Assembly (NCBI RefSeq): GCF_003259155.1
Contig: NZ_QGMQ01000003.1
Coordinates: forward strand, 369,858-433,857
Length of the DNA stretch: 64,000 nt
Reading direction: 5' to 3'
Origin: Marinimicrobium alkaliphilum
GTDB taxonomy: Bacteria; Pseudomonadota; Gammaproteobacteria; Pseudomonadales; Cellvibrionaceae
Position 1 is the first letter of the stretch, and each line of letters starts with the position of its first letter. Position numbers and translations under genes: made by a program. Positions 1 to 9,028 of this stretch are shown piece by piece. Under the pieces are notes generated by a model. That model worked only from the letters and a program-made list of their open reading frames with translations. It was not told the origin of the DNA and did not search any database.

Positions 1-1128
1 GCCCACCTGCCCGAGGCGGGCGCGCGCGAAACCCATACCCCCAGTCGTGACGCCCTGCTCGAACGGATCGCGGTGAGTGTCTATCGCCAGGGTGAAATTG
101 CCCAATCCCGGGGGAATCTCACAGGCGCGGTGGCGCTGATGCTGAGCATTGAGGACCTGCTGCCGGGCAGCGATCGCGCCCTCAACGCCCGCCTGGACGC
201 CAGCGACCTGTTGATTGGCGCCGGACAATACCGCGAGGCAGAGCAGGTGCTCTCGGGGATTCGACGGGACTACACCGGTACCGATATCCCCGCGCGCCCG
301 CAATTGGCCGATCTGCCCCAACGCCTGCTGGCCCTGTACGAACAGGACCAGGACTGGGCCGCTGCCGCCGCCGAGCTGGCGCGCATCGCTGACGCCAGTA
401 CCGACCCGGAGACCCGGCGCCAGGCCCTGTGGCTGCAAGCCCAGTACCTCGATCGCAGCGGCGACACGGACGGCGCCCGGCGCGCCTACCGGCAATACGC
501 CAACCAATTTCCCTTGCCCCACGGCCAGTTTATGGAAGCGGCCCAGCAGCTGGTTGAGACCTATCAGGCCGAAGGCGACGCCCGCTACCGCCACTGGCAG
601 CAGCAACAGATCGACGCCGAACAGCGTCACCCGGAGCACAGCAGCGCTCGCACCCGTTGGCTGGCCGCACAAGCCGCCACGGCGCTGGGTGAGGCACCTC
701 TGGAAAGCTTTGCCGCCATTCCCCTGCGTCTGCCCTTGCGCGACAGCCTGCAGCGCAAACGCGCGGCCCTCGACGACGCCCTGCGCGCCCAGGAACGGAT
801 TCTGGCCTTTGGCGTGCCCGAGTTCAGCACCCGGGCCTACTACCGGATCGGCGACATTTATGCGCAACTGAGCCGGGACCTGATGGACTCGGAGCGACCG
901 CCGGAACTCAACGCCCTGGAGTTGGAGCAGTACGAGCTGCTGCTGGAAGAACAGGCCTACCCCTTTGAAGAGCGGGCCATCGAACTGCACGAAGACAATG
1001 CCCAGCGCGCCTGGGACGGACTCTACGACCCCTGGGTCGCGCGCTCCTTCGAGGCCCTGCGCCAACTGCTACCCGGGCGCTATCACAAACCCGAGCAACC
1101 CCTGGAGGTCAGCCGTGGGATTTACTAA
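1..1128 (+). CDS. TPR-repeat protein, 5' end outside window
   Basis: The reading frame is open from the first base, so the true start lies upstream; 375 residues are visible. The protein is helical and rich in Ala, Arg, Leu and Glu, with repeated pairs of amphipathic helices of TPR type (for example around residues 25-60 and 95-150). No enzyme motif is seen. It overlaps the next gene by 14 bases and heads an ExbB/ExbD/TonB-like operon, so it is probably a periplasmic or envelope scaffold for that energised complex. That role is inferred from context; the TPR assignment rests on pattern alone. Confidence 0.75.
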   Translation, partial: AHLPEAGARETHTPSRDALLERIAVSVYRQGEIAQSRGNLTGAVALMLSIEDLLPGSDRALNARLDASDLLIGAGQYREAEQVLSGIRRDYTGTDIPARPQLADLPQRLLALYEQDQDWAAAAAELARIADASTDPETRRQALWLQAQYLDRSGDTDGARRAYRQYANQFPLPHGQFMEAAQQLVETYQAEGDARYRHWQQQQIDAEQRHPEHSSARTRWLAAQAATALGEAPLESFAAIPLRLPLRDSLQRKRAALDDALRAQERILAFGVPEFSTRAYYRIGDIYAQLSRDLMDSERPPELNALELEQYELLLEEQAYPFEERAIELHEDNAQRAWDGLYDPWVARSFEALRQLLPGRYHKPEQPLEVSRGIY

Positions 1129-1825
1129 CCCCAAGGCACTGGCCGCTCTGTTGTGGGCGACCCTGCTCACCGCCGGCTGCGCCAGCCCGCCACCGGTGCC
1201 GACACCGGCCTTTGATCTGCCCGAGGAGGGCCGGTCCCCGGCACTCCCCGCCGGTCCGGTCACGGCCAATCCCTATCTGGCAGAACGCCCGCGAGTCAGT
1301 GACAGCGCCCGGGACAGTTTTGCCGACGCCCTGGCCGCCATGACCGCCGGCCACTGGCTGAGCGCCCAAGTACAACTTGAGCGCCTCACCCAGCAACACC
1401 CCCGGCTGTCCGGCCCCTGGGTCAATCTGGGCCTGGTCCATAGAGCGCTGGAGGACGACACCCGGGCGCAGGCTGCCTTCGAGCAGGCGCTGAGCATCAA
1501 CCCGCGCAACCTGGATGCCTGGAACCAACTGGGTCTGCTCAGGCGGTCGGCCGGGGACTTCGAAGGTGCCCGCGCCGCCTATCAGCGCGCCCTCGACGTC
1601 TGGCCCTTTCATGCCGACAGCCACCGCCACCTGGCGATCCTCTACGACCTCTACCTGGGGCAGTGGGACGCGGCACTGGACCACTATCTGGCCTATCAAC
1701 AACTGCTGATCGACCCCGAGCCGGCCCTGCAGACCCGGGTGGCGGGCTGGATCATAGACCTGGAGCGACGCATTGCGGCCCGCGTCGCCCAGCAGGCTCA
1801 AACCCGACAGGAGGAAGCCCCGTGA
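1115..1825 (+). CDS. TPR-containing lipoprotein
   Basis: The start is a GTG at 1115, inside the end of the preceding gene, with a CTGGAGG ribosome site just upstream. It gives a 236-residue protein with a short hydrophobic signal ending in the lipobox LTAGC, so it should be a lipid-anchored periplasmic or outer-membrane protein. Residues about 75-200 contain TPR units, including the typical W-N-LG and AFEQAL-NP patterns. Its TGA overlaps the GTG of the next gene, showing translational coupling. It is probably a scaffold partner of the ExbB/ExbD proteins downstream (inference). Confidence 0.8.
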   Translation: MGFTNPKALAALLWATLLTAGCASPPPVPTPAFDLPEEGRSPALPAGPVTANPYLAERPRVSDSARDSFADALAAMTAGHWLSAQVQLERLTQQHPRLSGPWVNLGLVHRALEDDTRAQAAFEQALSINPRNLDAWNQLGLLRRSAGDFEGARAAYQRALDVWPFHADSHRHLAILYDLYLGQWDAALDHYLAYQQLLIDPEPALQTRVAGWIIDLERRIAARVAQQAQTRQEEAP

Positions 1826-2112
1826 GACCGACACTCACCGCCATCGGCATCGCGCTGCTCAGCCTGAGCGCGCTCGTCGCCGCTCAGGAAAATGACGAGC
1901 CGGGCGTGATTCGCCTGCAGAGTCAGGTCACCGGCGACCAGGAACAGCCACAGGTCATGTACGTCGTGCCCTGGCAATCCGGAGAGGTGAGCGCGCTGCC
2001 CTACCGGGGCCTCGAGCGCCAGCTGGACGAGCTGTTCCAACCGATCGAGCCCGGCAGTCTGCGGCGGCGCCTGCACAGCGAAGCTGAGAACCGCGCCACG
2101 GAGGCACCGTGA
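1822..2112 (+). CDS. Small exported protein of the ExbB/ExbD operon
   Basis: This 96-residue protein starts at a GTG overlapping the upstream stop (GTGA). GGAGG lies at 1811, about 10 bases upstream. The N-terminus is a hydrophobic signal peptide (LLSLSALVAAQ), and the mature part is short, acidic and hydrophilic with no recognised domain. It sits between the TPR lipoprotein and ExbB, so an envelope role in the same complex is likely. The function is unknown. Confidence 0.65.
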   Translation: MRPTLTAIGIALLSLSALVAAQENDEPGVIRLQSQVTGDQEQPQVMYVVPWQSGEVSALPYRGLERQLDELFQPIEPGSLRRRLHSEAENRATEAP

Positions 2113-2244
2113 ACCGGCTCACAGTTCCGGCGTTTGCCCGAGTGGCGCACGGACAAAGCTGACATACTCCGAGCATTGCGCTAATGCCGATCCCAGACCG
2201 TCGGCACCCCAATAACAACTGACTTTTTGCTGAGGTTATCGGCT

Positions 2245-2910
2245 ATGGAATTCCTGCAAGTGATGGTGCGCTTTTTTCAGAACGGCGGGCCCTTTATGTA
2301 CCCCATCGCGCTGGTACTGGCCTTCGGCCTCGCCATCGCCCTGGAGCGCTGGCTGTACCTGAATCACGCCCGCAGCGCCAACAAAAAGGCCTTTCACGAG
2401 ATTCTGCCGCTGCTGAAGAAGCGCGACTACGCCGGCCTGGTAAAATTCGGCCAGCAGTCCAGAGCACCCATCGCCCGCATCATCGGCGCCGGGGTGGCAC
2501 GCATGAAGCAGAGTCAGCGCCGGGATGACATCGAGCTGGCCATGGAGGAGGGCGTTATGGAAGCCATGCCCCGGCTGGAAAAACGCACCCCCTATATCGC
2601 GACCCTGGCCAATATCGCCACGCTGCTCGGGCTGCTCGGCACCATTATCGGCTTGATCGCGGCCTTTACCGCAGTCGCCGAAGCCAACCCGGCGGACAAG
2701 GCAACGCTGCTGTCGCAAAGTATTTCCGTGGCCATGAACACCACCGCTTTCGGTCTCATCTCGGCCATCCCGCTGCTGTTGCTGCACACCATGTTGCAGA
2801 GTAAAACCACCGAGATTATCGACAGCCTGGAGATGGCCGGCGTCAAGTCGCTCAACCTGATGCCCATCACCCAGGCCGGCACCCCCACCCACAGCACCCC
2901 GGCCAACTGA
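2245..2910 (+). CDS. exbB: MotA/TolQ/ExbB proton channel family protein
   Basis: The protein has 221 residues. The ATG at 2245 is preceded by TGAGG and is preferred over earlier in-frame codons. Three membrane spans are visible: about 15-38 (PIALVLAFGLAIALERW), 115-140 (with the family pattern TLLGLLGTIIGLI) and 160-185 (NTTAFGLISAIPLLL). ExbB forms the inner-membrane proton channel that, with ExbD, energises a TonB-like protein. The next gene, exbD, begins four bases after the stop. The 130 bases upstream are non-coding and may hold an internal promoter. Confidence 0.92.
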   Translation: MEFLQVMVRFFQNGGPFMYPIALVLAFGLAIALERWLYLNHARSANKKAFHEILPLLKKRDYAGLVKFGQQSRAPIARIIGAGVARMKQSQRRDDIELAMEEGVMEAMPRLEKRTPYIATLANIATLLGLLGTIIGLIAAFTAVAEANPADKATLLSQSISVAMNTTAFGLISAIPLLLLHTMLQSKTTEIIDSLEMAGVKSLNLMPITQAGTPTHSTPAN

Positions 2911-2914
2911 GTCC

Positions 2915-3439
2915 ATGCGTGCCCGAGTCCGCCGGCGCCCGATCAAGGACGCCGAGCTCAACATCACCGCGTTTCTGAACCTGATGATCATTCTGGTTCC
3001 GGTCCTGCTCGTGGGTATGGTGTTCTCCCAGATCACGGTGCTCGACCTGCAACTGCCCGAGTTGGGAGAGAGCGACCCGAGCGCACTTGAAGACCTGGAA
3101 AATCAGACCCTGGAAGTGATCATTCGACCCGAACAACTGGTGGTCAACTTTCCCGCCGGGGTGACCGTCAGGCGTATTCCCGCGACCGACGGCGGGCACG
3201 ACTTCGAGGAGCTGTCGCTGACCCTGCAGGCGGTGCAGCGGCGCCTGCTCAACGAAGGCGTGGACAAGGAAGACATACTGATCCTGTCCGAGCCGGACAC
3301 CGATTATCAGACCATTGTCAGCGCCATGGACACGGCGCGCTCCTACCCGGCGGTGGTCGCCGCCTCCGTGGTGCCCGCCAAACTCTTCCCGGCGATCTCT
3401 CTGGGCGATGCCCCCGCACGTGTGGAGGATCAGCCATGA
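2915..3439 (+). CDS. exbD: Biopolymer transporter ExbD (first copy)
   Basis: This 174-residue protein has a basic N-terminus and one membrane span at about 17-40. The span is preceded by the DAELNITAFLNLMIIL segment characteristic of ExbD/TolR, although the usual membrane Asp is replaced by Asn in the FLNLM segment. A periplasmic domain of about 130 residues follows. ExbD couples proton flow through ExbB to the TonB-like partner. It overlaps the second exbD by four bases (ATGA). The missing Asp suggests that this copy may be structural rather than the proton-conducting subunit (inference). Confidence 0.9.
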   Translation: MRARVRRRPIKDAELNITAFLNLMIILVPVLLVGMVFSQITVLDLQLPELGESDPSALEDLENQTLEVIIRPEQLVVNFPAGVTVRRIPATDGGHDFEELSLTLQAVQRRLLNEGVDKEDILILSEPDTDYQTIVSAMDTARSYPAVVAASVVPAKLFPAISLGDAPARVEDQP

Positions 3440-3942
3440 AGCAATCCCTGCGCGCCCGGCGCATGGCCCGCCACCATCGCCGCCACAAAAATACCCCGGG
3501 CCTGAACCTGGTGTCGCTGATGGACATCTTTACCATCCTGGTGTTTTTTCTGTTGGTGAACTCTTCCCACGTCCAGGTTTTACAAGCGGACAGCAGCCTC
3601 GACTTGCCCACATCCAACGCCGATCAGTTGCCGGATGAGCAACTGGTGGTGATGGTGACCACCGAGGATATTCTCGTGGCCGGGCGACGGGTCGCGCGCG
3701 TGGCCGAGATCGATCGCGAGGCAAACACCATTGCCGGGCTGGCGCAGGAGCTGGGTTTTCGACGGGAGCGCGAGCGCCCCCTGGACGAGGCCGGGCAGGC
3801 GCGGGGCTATCCGGTCACCATCATGGGCGATCAGGAGATTCCCTACCGACTGCTGAAAAAAATCATGACCACCTGTGCCGAGGCGGACTATCGGGACATC
3901 TCTCTGGCGGTTGCCCAGGCCGCCGACGGGGGCGAGCCCTGA
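3436..3942 (+). CDS. exbD: Biopolymer transporter ExbD (second copy)
   Basis: This 168-residue protein has a very basic first 20 residues and one membrane span at about 25-45. The span carries the family motif LVSLMDIFTILVFFLL, in which the conserved membrane Asp is present, unlike in the first copy. A periplasmic ExbD domain follows. The start codon overlaps the stop of the preceding gene. Two ExbD paralogues behind one ExbB are typical of ExbBDD loci that end in an AgmX/PglI protein. Confidence 0.9.
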   Translation: MKQSLRARRMARHHRRHKNTPGLNLVSLMDIFTILVFFLLVNSSHVQVLQADSSLDLPTSNADQLPDEQLVVMVTTEDILVAGRRVARVAEIDREANTIAGLAQELGFRRERERPLDEAGQARGYPVTIMGDQEIPYRLLKKIMTTCAEADYRDISLAVAQAADGGEP

Positions 3943-3943
3943 G

Positions 3944-4894
3944 ATGCCGGTTCAGCTGATGCCCGCCACAGAATTGCCCTGGGAATCGTCCGAGCAGGAG
4001 GATCAGCGCTTCCGACGTATCCTGCGCGTATTGCTGATCCTGCTGCTTCTGCTGGGCATCGCGCTACCCCTGATCAACCTGCCGGAACTGGACCGGGAAC
4101 AGGCAGCGCAGCTGCCCGCGCAGCTCACCCGGGTGGTGCTCGAAACCCCCACACCGGTGCGCGTCGAGCCCGAGCCCGTGATCGAAACTCCGGTTCAGGA
4201 AACCCAGCCCGAACCCGAGCCCCGGGCAGAGCCCGAGCCAGCGCCCCGGACCGAAACCCGTCCCCAGACACCACCGGACGCCGAGGCGGTTGCCCGGGCA
4301 CGCGAACGGGCCGCCCAGAGCGGACTCTTGCAGATGCGCGATGAGTTACAGGGTATGCGCGAAGCGTTTCAGGCACCAAGCGTGCGTGAACCGGCCCTGG
4401 CCCGCGACACCAGCGATGCGCCCGCCGCCAGCGCCGAGCGCTCGCGCCTGGGACGACAAACCGACGGACCTGCGGGAGTCGACGACCAGACCCTGAGCCG
4501 GGACACGGCAGGCACCAGCCTGTCCGCGCGGGAAACCACCCAGGTCGAAGCGCCGCCGGAAAGCGCAGCGGCCGAGCAAGCCCAAGCCCGCGCCGCCGAG
4601 CCGGGCAGCCGTTCCAGTGAGGAAATCCGCCGCACCATCGACCAGCACATGGGCGGTATCTTTGCCATCTACAACCGCGCCCTGCGCCAGAACCCCGCCC
4701 TGCAAGGGCAGGTGGTGGTGCGCCTGGTGATTGAGCCGGAGGGCGACATCTCCGACCTGAGCATCATCTCCAGCGAACTCAACGACCCGGACCTGGAGGG
4801 CCGCCTGCTCACCCGTATTCGGATGATCACTTTTGAGCCTCGCCAGGTGGCCCAGGCGACCGTCAATTACACCTTTGATTTTTTGCCGCAGTAA
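3944..4894 (+). CDS. TonB-like AgmX/PglI C-terminal domain protein
   Basis: This protein has 316 residues, starting at the ATG one base after the upstream stop. A cytoplasmic segment of about 25 residues is followed by one membrane span at about 27-48 (LLILLLLLGIALPL) and then a Pro/Glu-rich linker at about 65-110 with EPEPEP-type runs, as in TonB. The last 90 residues match the AgmX/PglI C-terminal pattern (IRRTIDQHMGGIFAIYNRAL, GQVVVRLVI, FDFLPQ). It probably spans the periplasm and transmits ExbB/ExbD energy to an outer-membrane or surface partner. It ends the operon. Confidence 0.85.
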   Translation: MPVQLMPATELPWESSEQEDQRFRRILRVLLILLLLLGIALPLINLPELDREQAAQLPAQLTRVVLETPTPVRVEPEPVIETPVQETQPEPEPRAEPEPAPRTETRPQTPPDAEAVARARERAAQSGLLQMRDELQGMREAFQAPSVREPALARDTSDAPAASAERSRLGRQTDGPAGVDDQTLSRDTAGTSLSARETTQVEAPPESAAAEQAQARAAEPGSRSSEEIRRTIDQHMGGIFAIYNRALRQNPALQGQVVVRLVIEPEGDISDLSIISSELNDPDLEGRLLTRIRMITFEPRQVAQATVNYTFDFLPQ

Positions 4895-4915
4895 CCTCGA
4901 CGCCGTAAACCCGGG

Positions 4916-5656
4916 CTACAGGTATATCCTCGGCCCGTGACGGCTGAGAAAGGTATCCACCAGTGCGTTATCCTCGTCTGAGAGCAAACGGCGAATAACG
5001 AAGGGGTTGTCCGCTTCATCGAGGATGCCGAGCTCGTCGAAGCAGCGTTCGACGAGATCGGTTTCGGCTTTGTTGAGGACACTTTTCCCCGTCGCCTTTT
5101 CGTTTTCTGGCGTGTACTCCAACTGCAGATGGTTCTTCACCGCCTCGAAAGCACCTGGCTGCTCAATATTGAAAACCAGAAAATTATCAGACGCCAGAAA
5201 GACCCGCATAAAGCGAACAAAGTAGCGGTTGCGCCGAACAATTTCGCTTTTTACGTAGCGCCGTGAGAAAGTCGGCCGACGTTTTCCGCGCTGCTCACTG
5301 ACATTCACGTAGCGCTTGAGGCGGCTATAAATATAGTGAGCGGCCGGGCGCGTATTCATCAGAAACTGCGCGTTCGGATAGTCTTTCTTCAGCGCTGCTA
5401 TTGGCTGATAGTTGCCCCGATCTGAAAAACAATCGTATTTATGGGTAAACCAGCGGCCCGAATGATGTTTGCTCTTGAGGCCGTTTACTTCGAACGTTTT
5501 GTGCAGGGTTTTCGTGGCGGTTCTGGGGTGACCGATAACGAATATTTTTCGCTTGTCTGGGGAGTCCTTCCATTCCACTTTGCAGTGAAGCCAATTCCGG
5601 CATCGAACCGTGTAGTACTCTACGTCATATATATCGAACACACCGCCTCCGGGCAT
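4916..5656 (-). CDS. Sulfotransferase-like family protein
   Basis: This 246-residue protein has a P-loop-like motif, GHPRTATKTLH, at about residues 42-52. It resembles the 5'-PSB loop that binds the phosphosulfate donor PAPS in sulfotransferases. A second possible PAPS-contact segment lies in FLMNTRPAAHYIYSRLKRY. The ATG follows directly on the TAG of the upstream cyclase gene, so translation is probably coupled and no strong ribosome site is seen. It lies convergent to the TonB-like gene. The substrate cannot be told; the family call is moderately sure. Confidence 0.7.
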   Translation of the reverse strand: MPGGGVFDIYDVEYYTVRCRNWLHCKVEWKDSPDKRKIFVIGHPRTATKTLHKTFEVNGLKSKHHSGRWFTHKYDCFSDRGNYQPIAALKKDYPNAQFLMNTRPAAHYIYSRLKRYVNVSEQRGKRRPTFSRRYVKSEIVRRNRYFVRFMRVFLASDNFLVFNIEQPGAFEAVKNHLQLEYTPENEKATGKSVLNKAETDLVERCFDELGILDEADNPFVIRRLLSDEDNALVDTFLSRHGPRIYL

Positions 5657-7303
5657 CTAACACCACTGACATACCTTGTTCCGGCCCTCGGCTTTGGCAT
5701 TGTACAGAGCCATATCGGATTTTTTCAGGAGCTCGGCGATACCCTCGCCGGGGGCGCGGGTAGCAACGCCCACACTCAAAGTGACCTGAAAGCTGATCTC
5801 GCCGTACAGGATACTGGTTTCGGCGACGGCCTCGCACAGGCGCTGGGCCAGGGCTGTGGCGTCGGCAGCGTCAGTATTGACGCAGGCGATGGCAAACTCC
5901 TCACCCCCCATGCGCGCGGCGATATCACCACTGCGCACAAAGCGCTTGAGTACGTCGCCGATCTGCTGCAGGGCGTCGTCCCCGGCGGCGTGGCCGTAGC
6001 TGTCATTGATCTGTTTGAACAGATCAATATCAATGGCCACCAGGCTCAGCGGTGAATCGTAGCGCTCGGCCTGGGCAATGCAGCGGGTCAGGGTCTCAAG
6101 AAAATGGCGACGGTTGGGAAGACCAGTAAGATAGTCGGTGCGCGCTTCTACTTCTGCAAACTCTTTAGCCCGCTGTAAGTCGATGGTACGCGCCTGCACT
6201 TCGACCTTTAATCGCATACTGTGCAGCACCAACAGGGCGCCCGCGACCAGCAGCACCGCGATCGCCAGGGGCCAGCGGTAATCCCGCATCCAGTCCCACA
6301 GGTCATACTCGGTCAGCGACGCATAGATAAAGCTGTCCAGATTGGTGTCACCCATCAGCAGCTCCTGGTCGCGAAACACCCGCTCAATGTGTTCCCAGCG
6401 ATCGCGGTGCATGTAGCCGATCGGCACCACCTGCGGCATGATCAACCTGATCAGCTCTTCGGCTTCAAATTCCAGGTGGGCACGGGTTTTATCCTGGGTA
6501 TTGTAGTCCCGCAGGATAAGATCAATGACCTCGTCGGGACGGGCGACGGCATAGGCCCAGCCCCGTCGGGTAGCCTCCCAGAAGGCCTCAACCACCTCGG
6601 GATGCGTCTCGATCAGGGCTTCTGTGGTCAGCAGAATATCGCCGTAGAAATCAACGCCGTAGTCACCCGGGCTGAACATCAGAATGTCGATGCCGAGCGC
6701 GTCCAGAAGGTAGGGTTCATTGGTGGTGTAGCCATTGTGGGCCGCGATCCGACCCTCGATAAACGGGTCCAACGAAGCCTCGCTGGGCACCACCACCAAG
6801 TCAGTGATCTCAACCCCCGCATTGCGGAGCATCGCGATCAACTCGGCATTCATATAGCCGCCCCCGAGCATCACTTTCTGTCCGCGCAGATCTCCCAGCC
6901 CACTGATACTGCCATCATCCCGGGTAATCAGTACCGAGGGCGAGCGCTGGGAAATGGCCCCCAAAGCCACCAACGGAACCCCCGTTGAACGGTAGATCAC
7001 CGCGCCGGTATCGGCAATCGCAAAATGCGCTCGCCCCATCATCAGCCTTTCAATGGCCGTGTGGTGCGCCGTTGGCTCGCGCAGACTCACATTCAACCCG
7101 GCTTCGCGGTAGTAGCCCTGTTCGAGCGCGGCATAGTAGCCCGCAAACTGGAACTGATGGTGCCATTTGAGCTGCACCTGCACATCAAACCCGTCCTTGC
7201 CGCCGCTCGCGTGGGTGAGGCCGCTCGTTACGGCGGCAAGAACCAGCCCCAGAGCCCAAAACACTCTGACGAAGGTCCAGCCTTGACGTGTGCCTCTAGC
7301 CAT
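5657..7303 (-). CDS. NMT1/THI5-like sensor diguanylate cyclase
   Basis: From the ATG at 7303 (GGAA upstream; an in-frame GTG lies at 7333) the protein has 548 residues. A signal sequence is followed by a periplasmic NMT1/THI5-like solute-binding domain (about 30-330, KWHHQFQFAGYYAA), a membrane span at about 343-362, and a C-terminal GGDEF domain. The active site reads GGEEF, and the inhibitory RxxD motif (RSGD) sits five residues before it. It should therefore make cyclic di-GMP under feedback control in response to a small periplasmic ligand such as a pyrimidine-like or amine compound. The ligand is inferred from the domain family only. Confidence 0.88.
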   Translation of the reverse strand: MARGTRQGWTFVRVFWALGLVLAAVTSGLTHASGGKDGFDVQVQLKWHHQFQFAGYYAALEQGYYREAGLNVSLREPTAHHTAIERLMMGRAHFAIADTGAVIYRSTGVPLVALGAISQRSPSVLITRDDGSISGLGDLRGQKVMLGGGYMNAELIAMLRNAGVEITDLVVVPSEASLDPFIEGRIAAHNGYTTNEPYLLDALGIDILMFSPGDYGVDFYGDILLTTEALIETHPEVVEAFWEATRRGWAYAVARPDEVIDLILRDYNTQDKTRAHLEFEAEELIRLIMPQVVPIGYMHRDRWEHIERVFRDQELLMGDTNLDSFIYASLTEYDLWDWMRDYRWPLAIAVLLVAGALLVLHSMRLKVEVQARTIDLQRAKEFAEVEARTDYLTGLPNRRHFLETLTRCIAQAERYDSPLSLVAIDIDLFKQINDSYGHAAGDDALQQIGDVLKRFVRSGDIAARMGGEEFAIACVNTDAADATALAQRLCEAVAETSILYGEISFQVTLSVGVATRAPGEGIAELLKKSDMALYNAKAEGRNKVCQWC

Positions 7304-7457
7304 ACGGATTCCGAAAAATGTGATCCAGTTCACAGTCTATTAACTATAGCCTCAATGACGTGCAAAGCAACATGCTCCGTTTCTGTGTGGCACATCGTGC
7401 CATCTGGCCTATAGTGACTAACTGAAACCTGTCTACCGGAAAAGCCGAGAGGATGTC

Positions 7458-9005
7458 ATGAGTAAACCGATTATCGCCGATAATAAGCCCATTGCCGTGG
7501 AGTTGGAGAAAGGTAAAGATTATGCCTTCTGCATGTGTGGCCGCTCCAGCGATCAGCCGTTTTGCGATGGCTCCCACTCGGGCACCGACTTCAAACCCAA
7601 GAGCTTCAAGGCCAAAAAATCCGAGAAAGCCTACCTCTGCCGCTGCAAACACACCGGCGACGCCCCCTTCTGCGACGGCACCCACAAGCAATTTGACGAC
7701 GATCAGGTCGGCAAGGAAGGCCCCGGCAAACAAGACGATGAGAACAAAGCGCCCAGCGCCAAGGCCACCCGAGAAGAACCGACCGTGGAGTTAATCCACC
7801 AATTGGCGCGCGAGGGCCTGTCACAGATGGGCGAGCACGGCCCCTCGGCGGCCATGGGCGTGCCCCGGCACAAACTGCCCCACTGGGACGATATTCAGTT
7901 AATGGCTGCCCAGTTGGCCACTCAGCCGCTCATGGAGGATGTGGAGGTAGCCACCGAGTTGGTGGTGGGCCCCGAGGCGAAAAAACCTCTGCACCTGAAG
8001 ATCCCCTTACTGGTCTCCGATATGAGCTTTGGCGCCCTGTCCGAAGAGGCCAAAGTTGCCCTGGCACGCGGCGCCGAGCAGGCCGGGACCGGCATCTGCT
8101 CCGGGGAGGGCGGCATGCTGCCGGAAGAGCAGGAAGCCAATTCGCGTTATTTCTACGAGCTGGCCAGCGCTCAGTTTGGTTATAAGGAAGAACTGCTGAA
8201 GAAGGTCCAGGCCTTCCACTTCAAGGGCGGGCAGGGGGCCAAGACCGGTATCGGCGGCCACCTCCCCGGCGCCAAGGTCACCGACAAGATTGCCAGAGTG
8301 CGCGACCTTGAGGCGGGGCAGGACGCCGTTTCTCCGCCCACGTTCAAAGATCTGCACAGCGTCGCCGACTTCCGGCGTTTTGCCGACCGGGTGCGGGAGA
8401 TTACCGGCGGTATCCCCGTGGGCTTCAAGCTCAGCGCCAACCATATCGAGCGCGATATTCAGTTCGCCCTGGACGCGAGCGCCGACTACATCATTCTGGA
8501 CGGACGCGGCGGCGGCACCGGCTCAGCGCCCACCCTGTTCCGCGACCATATCAGCGTGCCCACCATCCCGGCGCTGGCCCGGGCGCGGCGCTACCTGGAC
8601 AACCAGGGCGCCAGCGGTCGCGTGACCCTGATCATTACCGGTGGGTTGAGACTGCCAATCGACTTCGTCAAGGCGCTGGCCCTGGGCGCGGACGGCGTCG
8701 CCATTGCCAACAGCGCCATGCAGAGCATCGGCTGCGTGGCGGCACGAATCTGCAACACCAATAACTGCCCCGCAGGCATTGCGACCCAGAACAAAGATCT
8801 GCGCCAACGTCTGGATGTAGACAAGGGTGCCAAGCAGCTGGCGAGTTTCTTTGAGGCCTCGACCCAACTGATGCAGATGATGGCCCGGGCCTGCGGCCAC
8901 GACAGCCTGCACAAATTCAACACGGAAGATCTGGCGACCTTCAATCGGGATATGGCGCTGCTGTCAGGGGTGAACTACGGGGGGATGATGGGCGTGAAAG
9001 GGTAG
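7458..9005 (+). CDS. FMN-binding glutamate synthase-like protein with two CDGSH domains
   Basis: This 515-residue protein starts at the ATG at 7458 after a GAGAGGA ribosome site. Residues 25-40 and 61-76 are two CDGSH-type iron-sulfur motifs (C-x-C-x8-C-x3-H, ending FCDGSH and FCDGTH). From about residue 110 it is the GltB-like FMN barrel, with DGRGGGTGSAP and the [3Fe-4S] cysteine motif ARICNTNNCPAGIAT. The amidotransferase domain of true glutamate synthase is absent. It is probably a cytosolic flavin/iron-sulfur oxidoreductase; the substrate is unknown. Confidence 0.9.
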   Translation: MSKPIIADNKPIAVELEKGKDYAFCMCGRSSDQPFCDGSHSGTDFKPKSFKAKKSEKAYLCRCKHTGDAPFCDGTHKQFDDDQVGKEGPGKQDDENKAPSAKATREEPTVELIHQLAREGLSQMGEHGPSAAMGVPRHKLPHWDDIQLMAAQLATQPLMEDVEVATELVVGPEAKKPLHLKIPLLVSDMSFGALSEEAKVALARGAEQAGTGICSGEGGMLPEEQEANSRYFYELASAQFGYKEELLKKVQAFHFKGGQGAKTGIGGHLPGAKVTDKIARVRDLEAGQDAVSPPTFKDLHSVADFRRFADRVREITGGIPVGFKLSANHIERDIQFALDASADYIILDGRGGGTGSAPTLFRDHISVPTIPALARARRYLDNQGASGRVTLIITGGLRLPIDFVKALALGADGVAIANSAMQSIGCVAARICNTNNCPAGIATQNKDLRQRLDVDKGAKQLASFFEASTQLMQMMARACGHDSLHKFNTEDLATFNRDMALLSGVNYGGMMGVKG

Positions 9006-9020
9006 CGCCTCGCGCTACCC
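9000..9020. terminator. Hairpin between convergent genes
   Basis: A perfect 9-bp stem (GGGTAGCGC / GCGCTACCC) with a CTC loop includes the stop codon of the upstream gene. It lies between two convergent genes. Only the minus-strand side is followed by a short T run (TTTC), so it may act mainly on the minus-strand transcript or as a weak bidirectional terminator. Confidence 0.5.
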
Positions 9021-9028
9021 GCTGTCAG

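Noticed and set aside
2236..3036. A 266-codon minus-strand frame opposite exbB
   Set aside because: It mirrors exbB and the start of exbD, its composition is Gly/Gln/His-rich, and no motif is seen.
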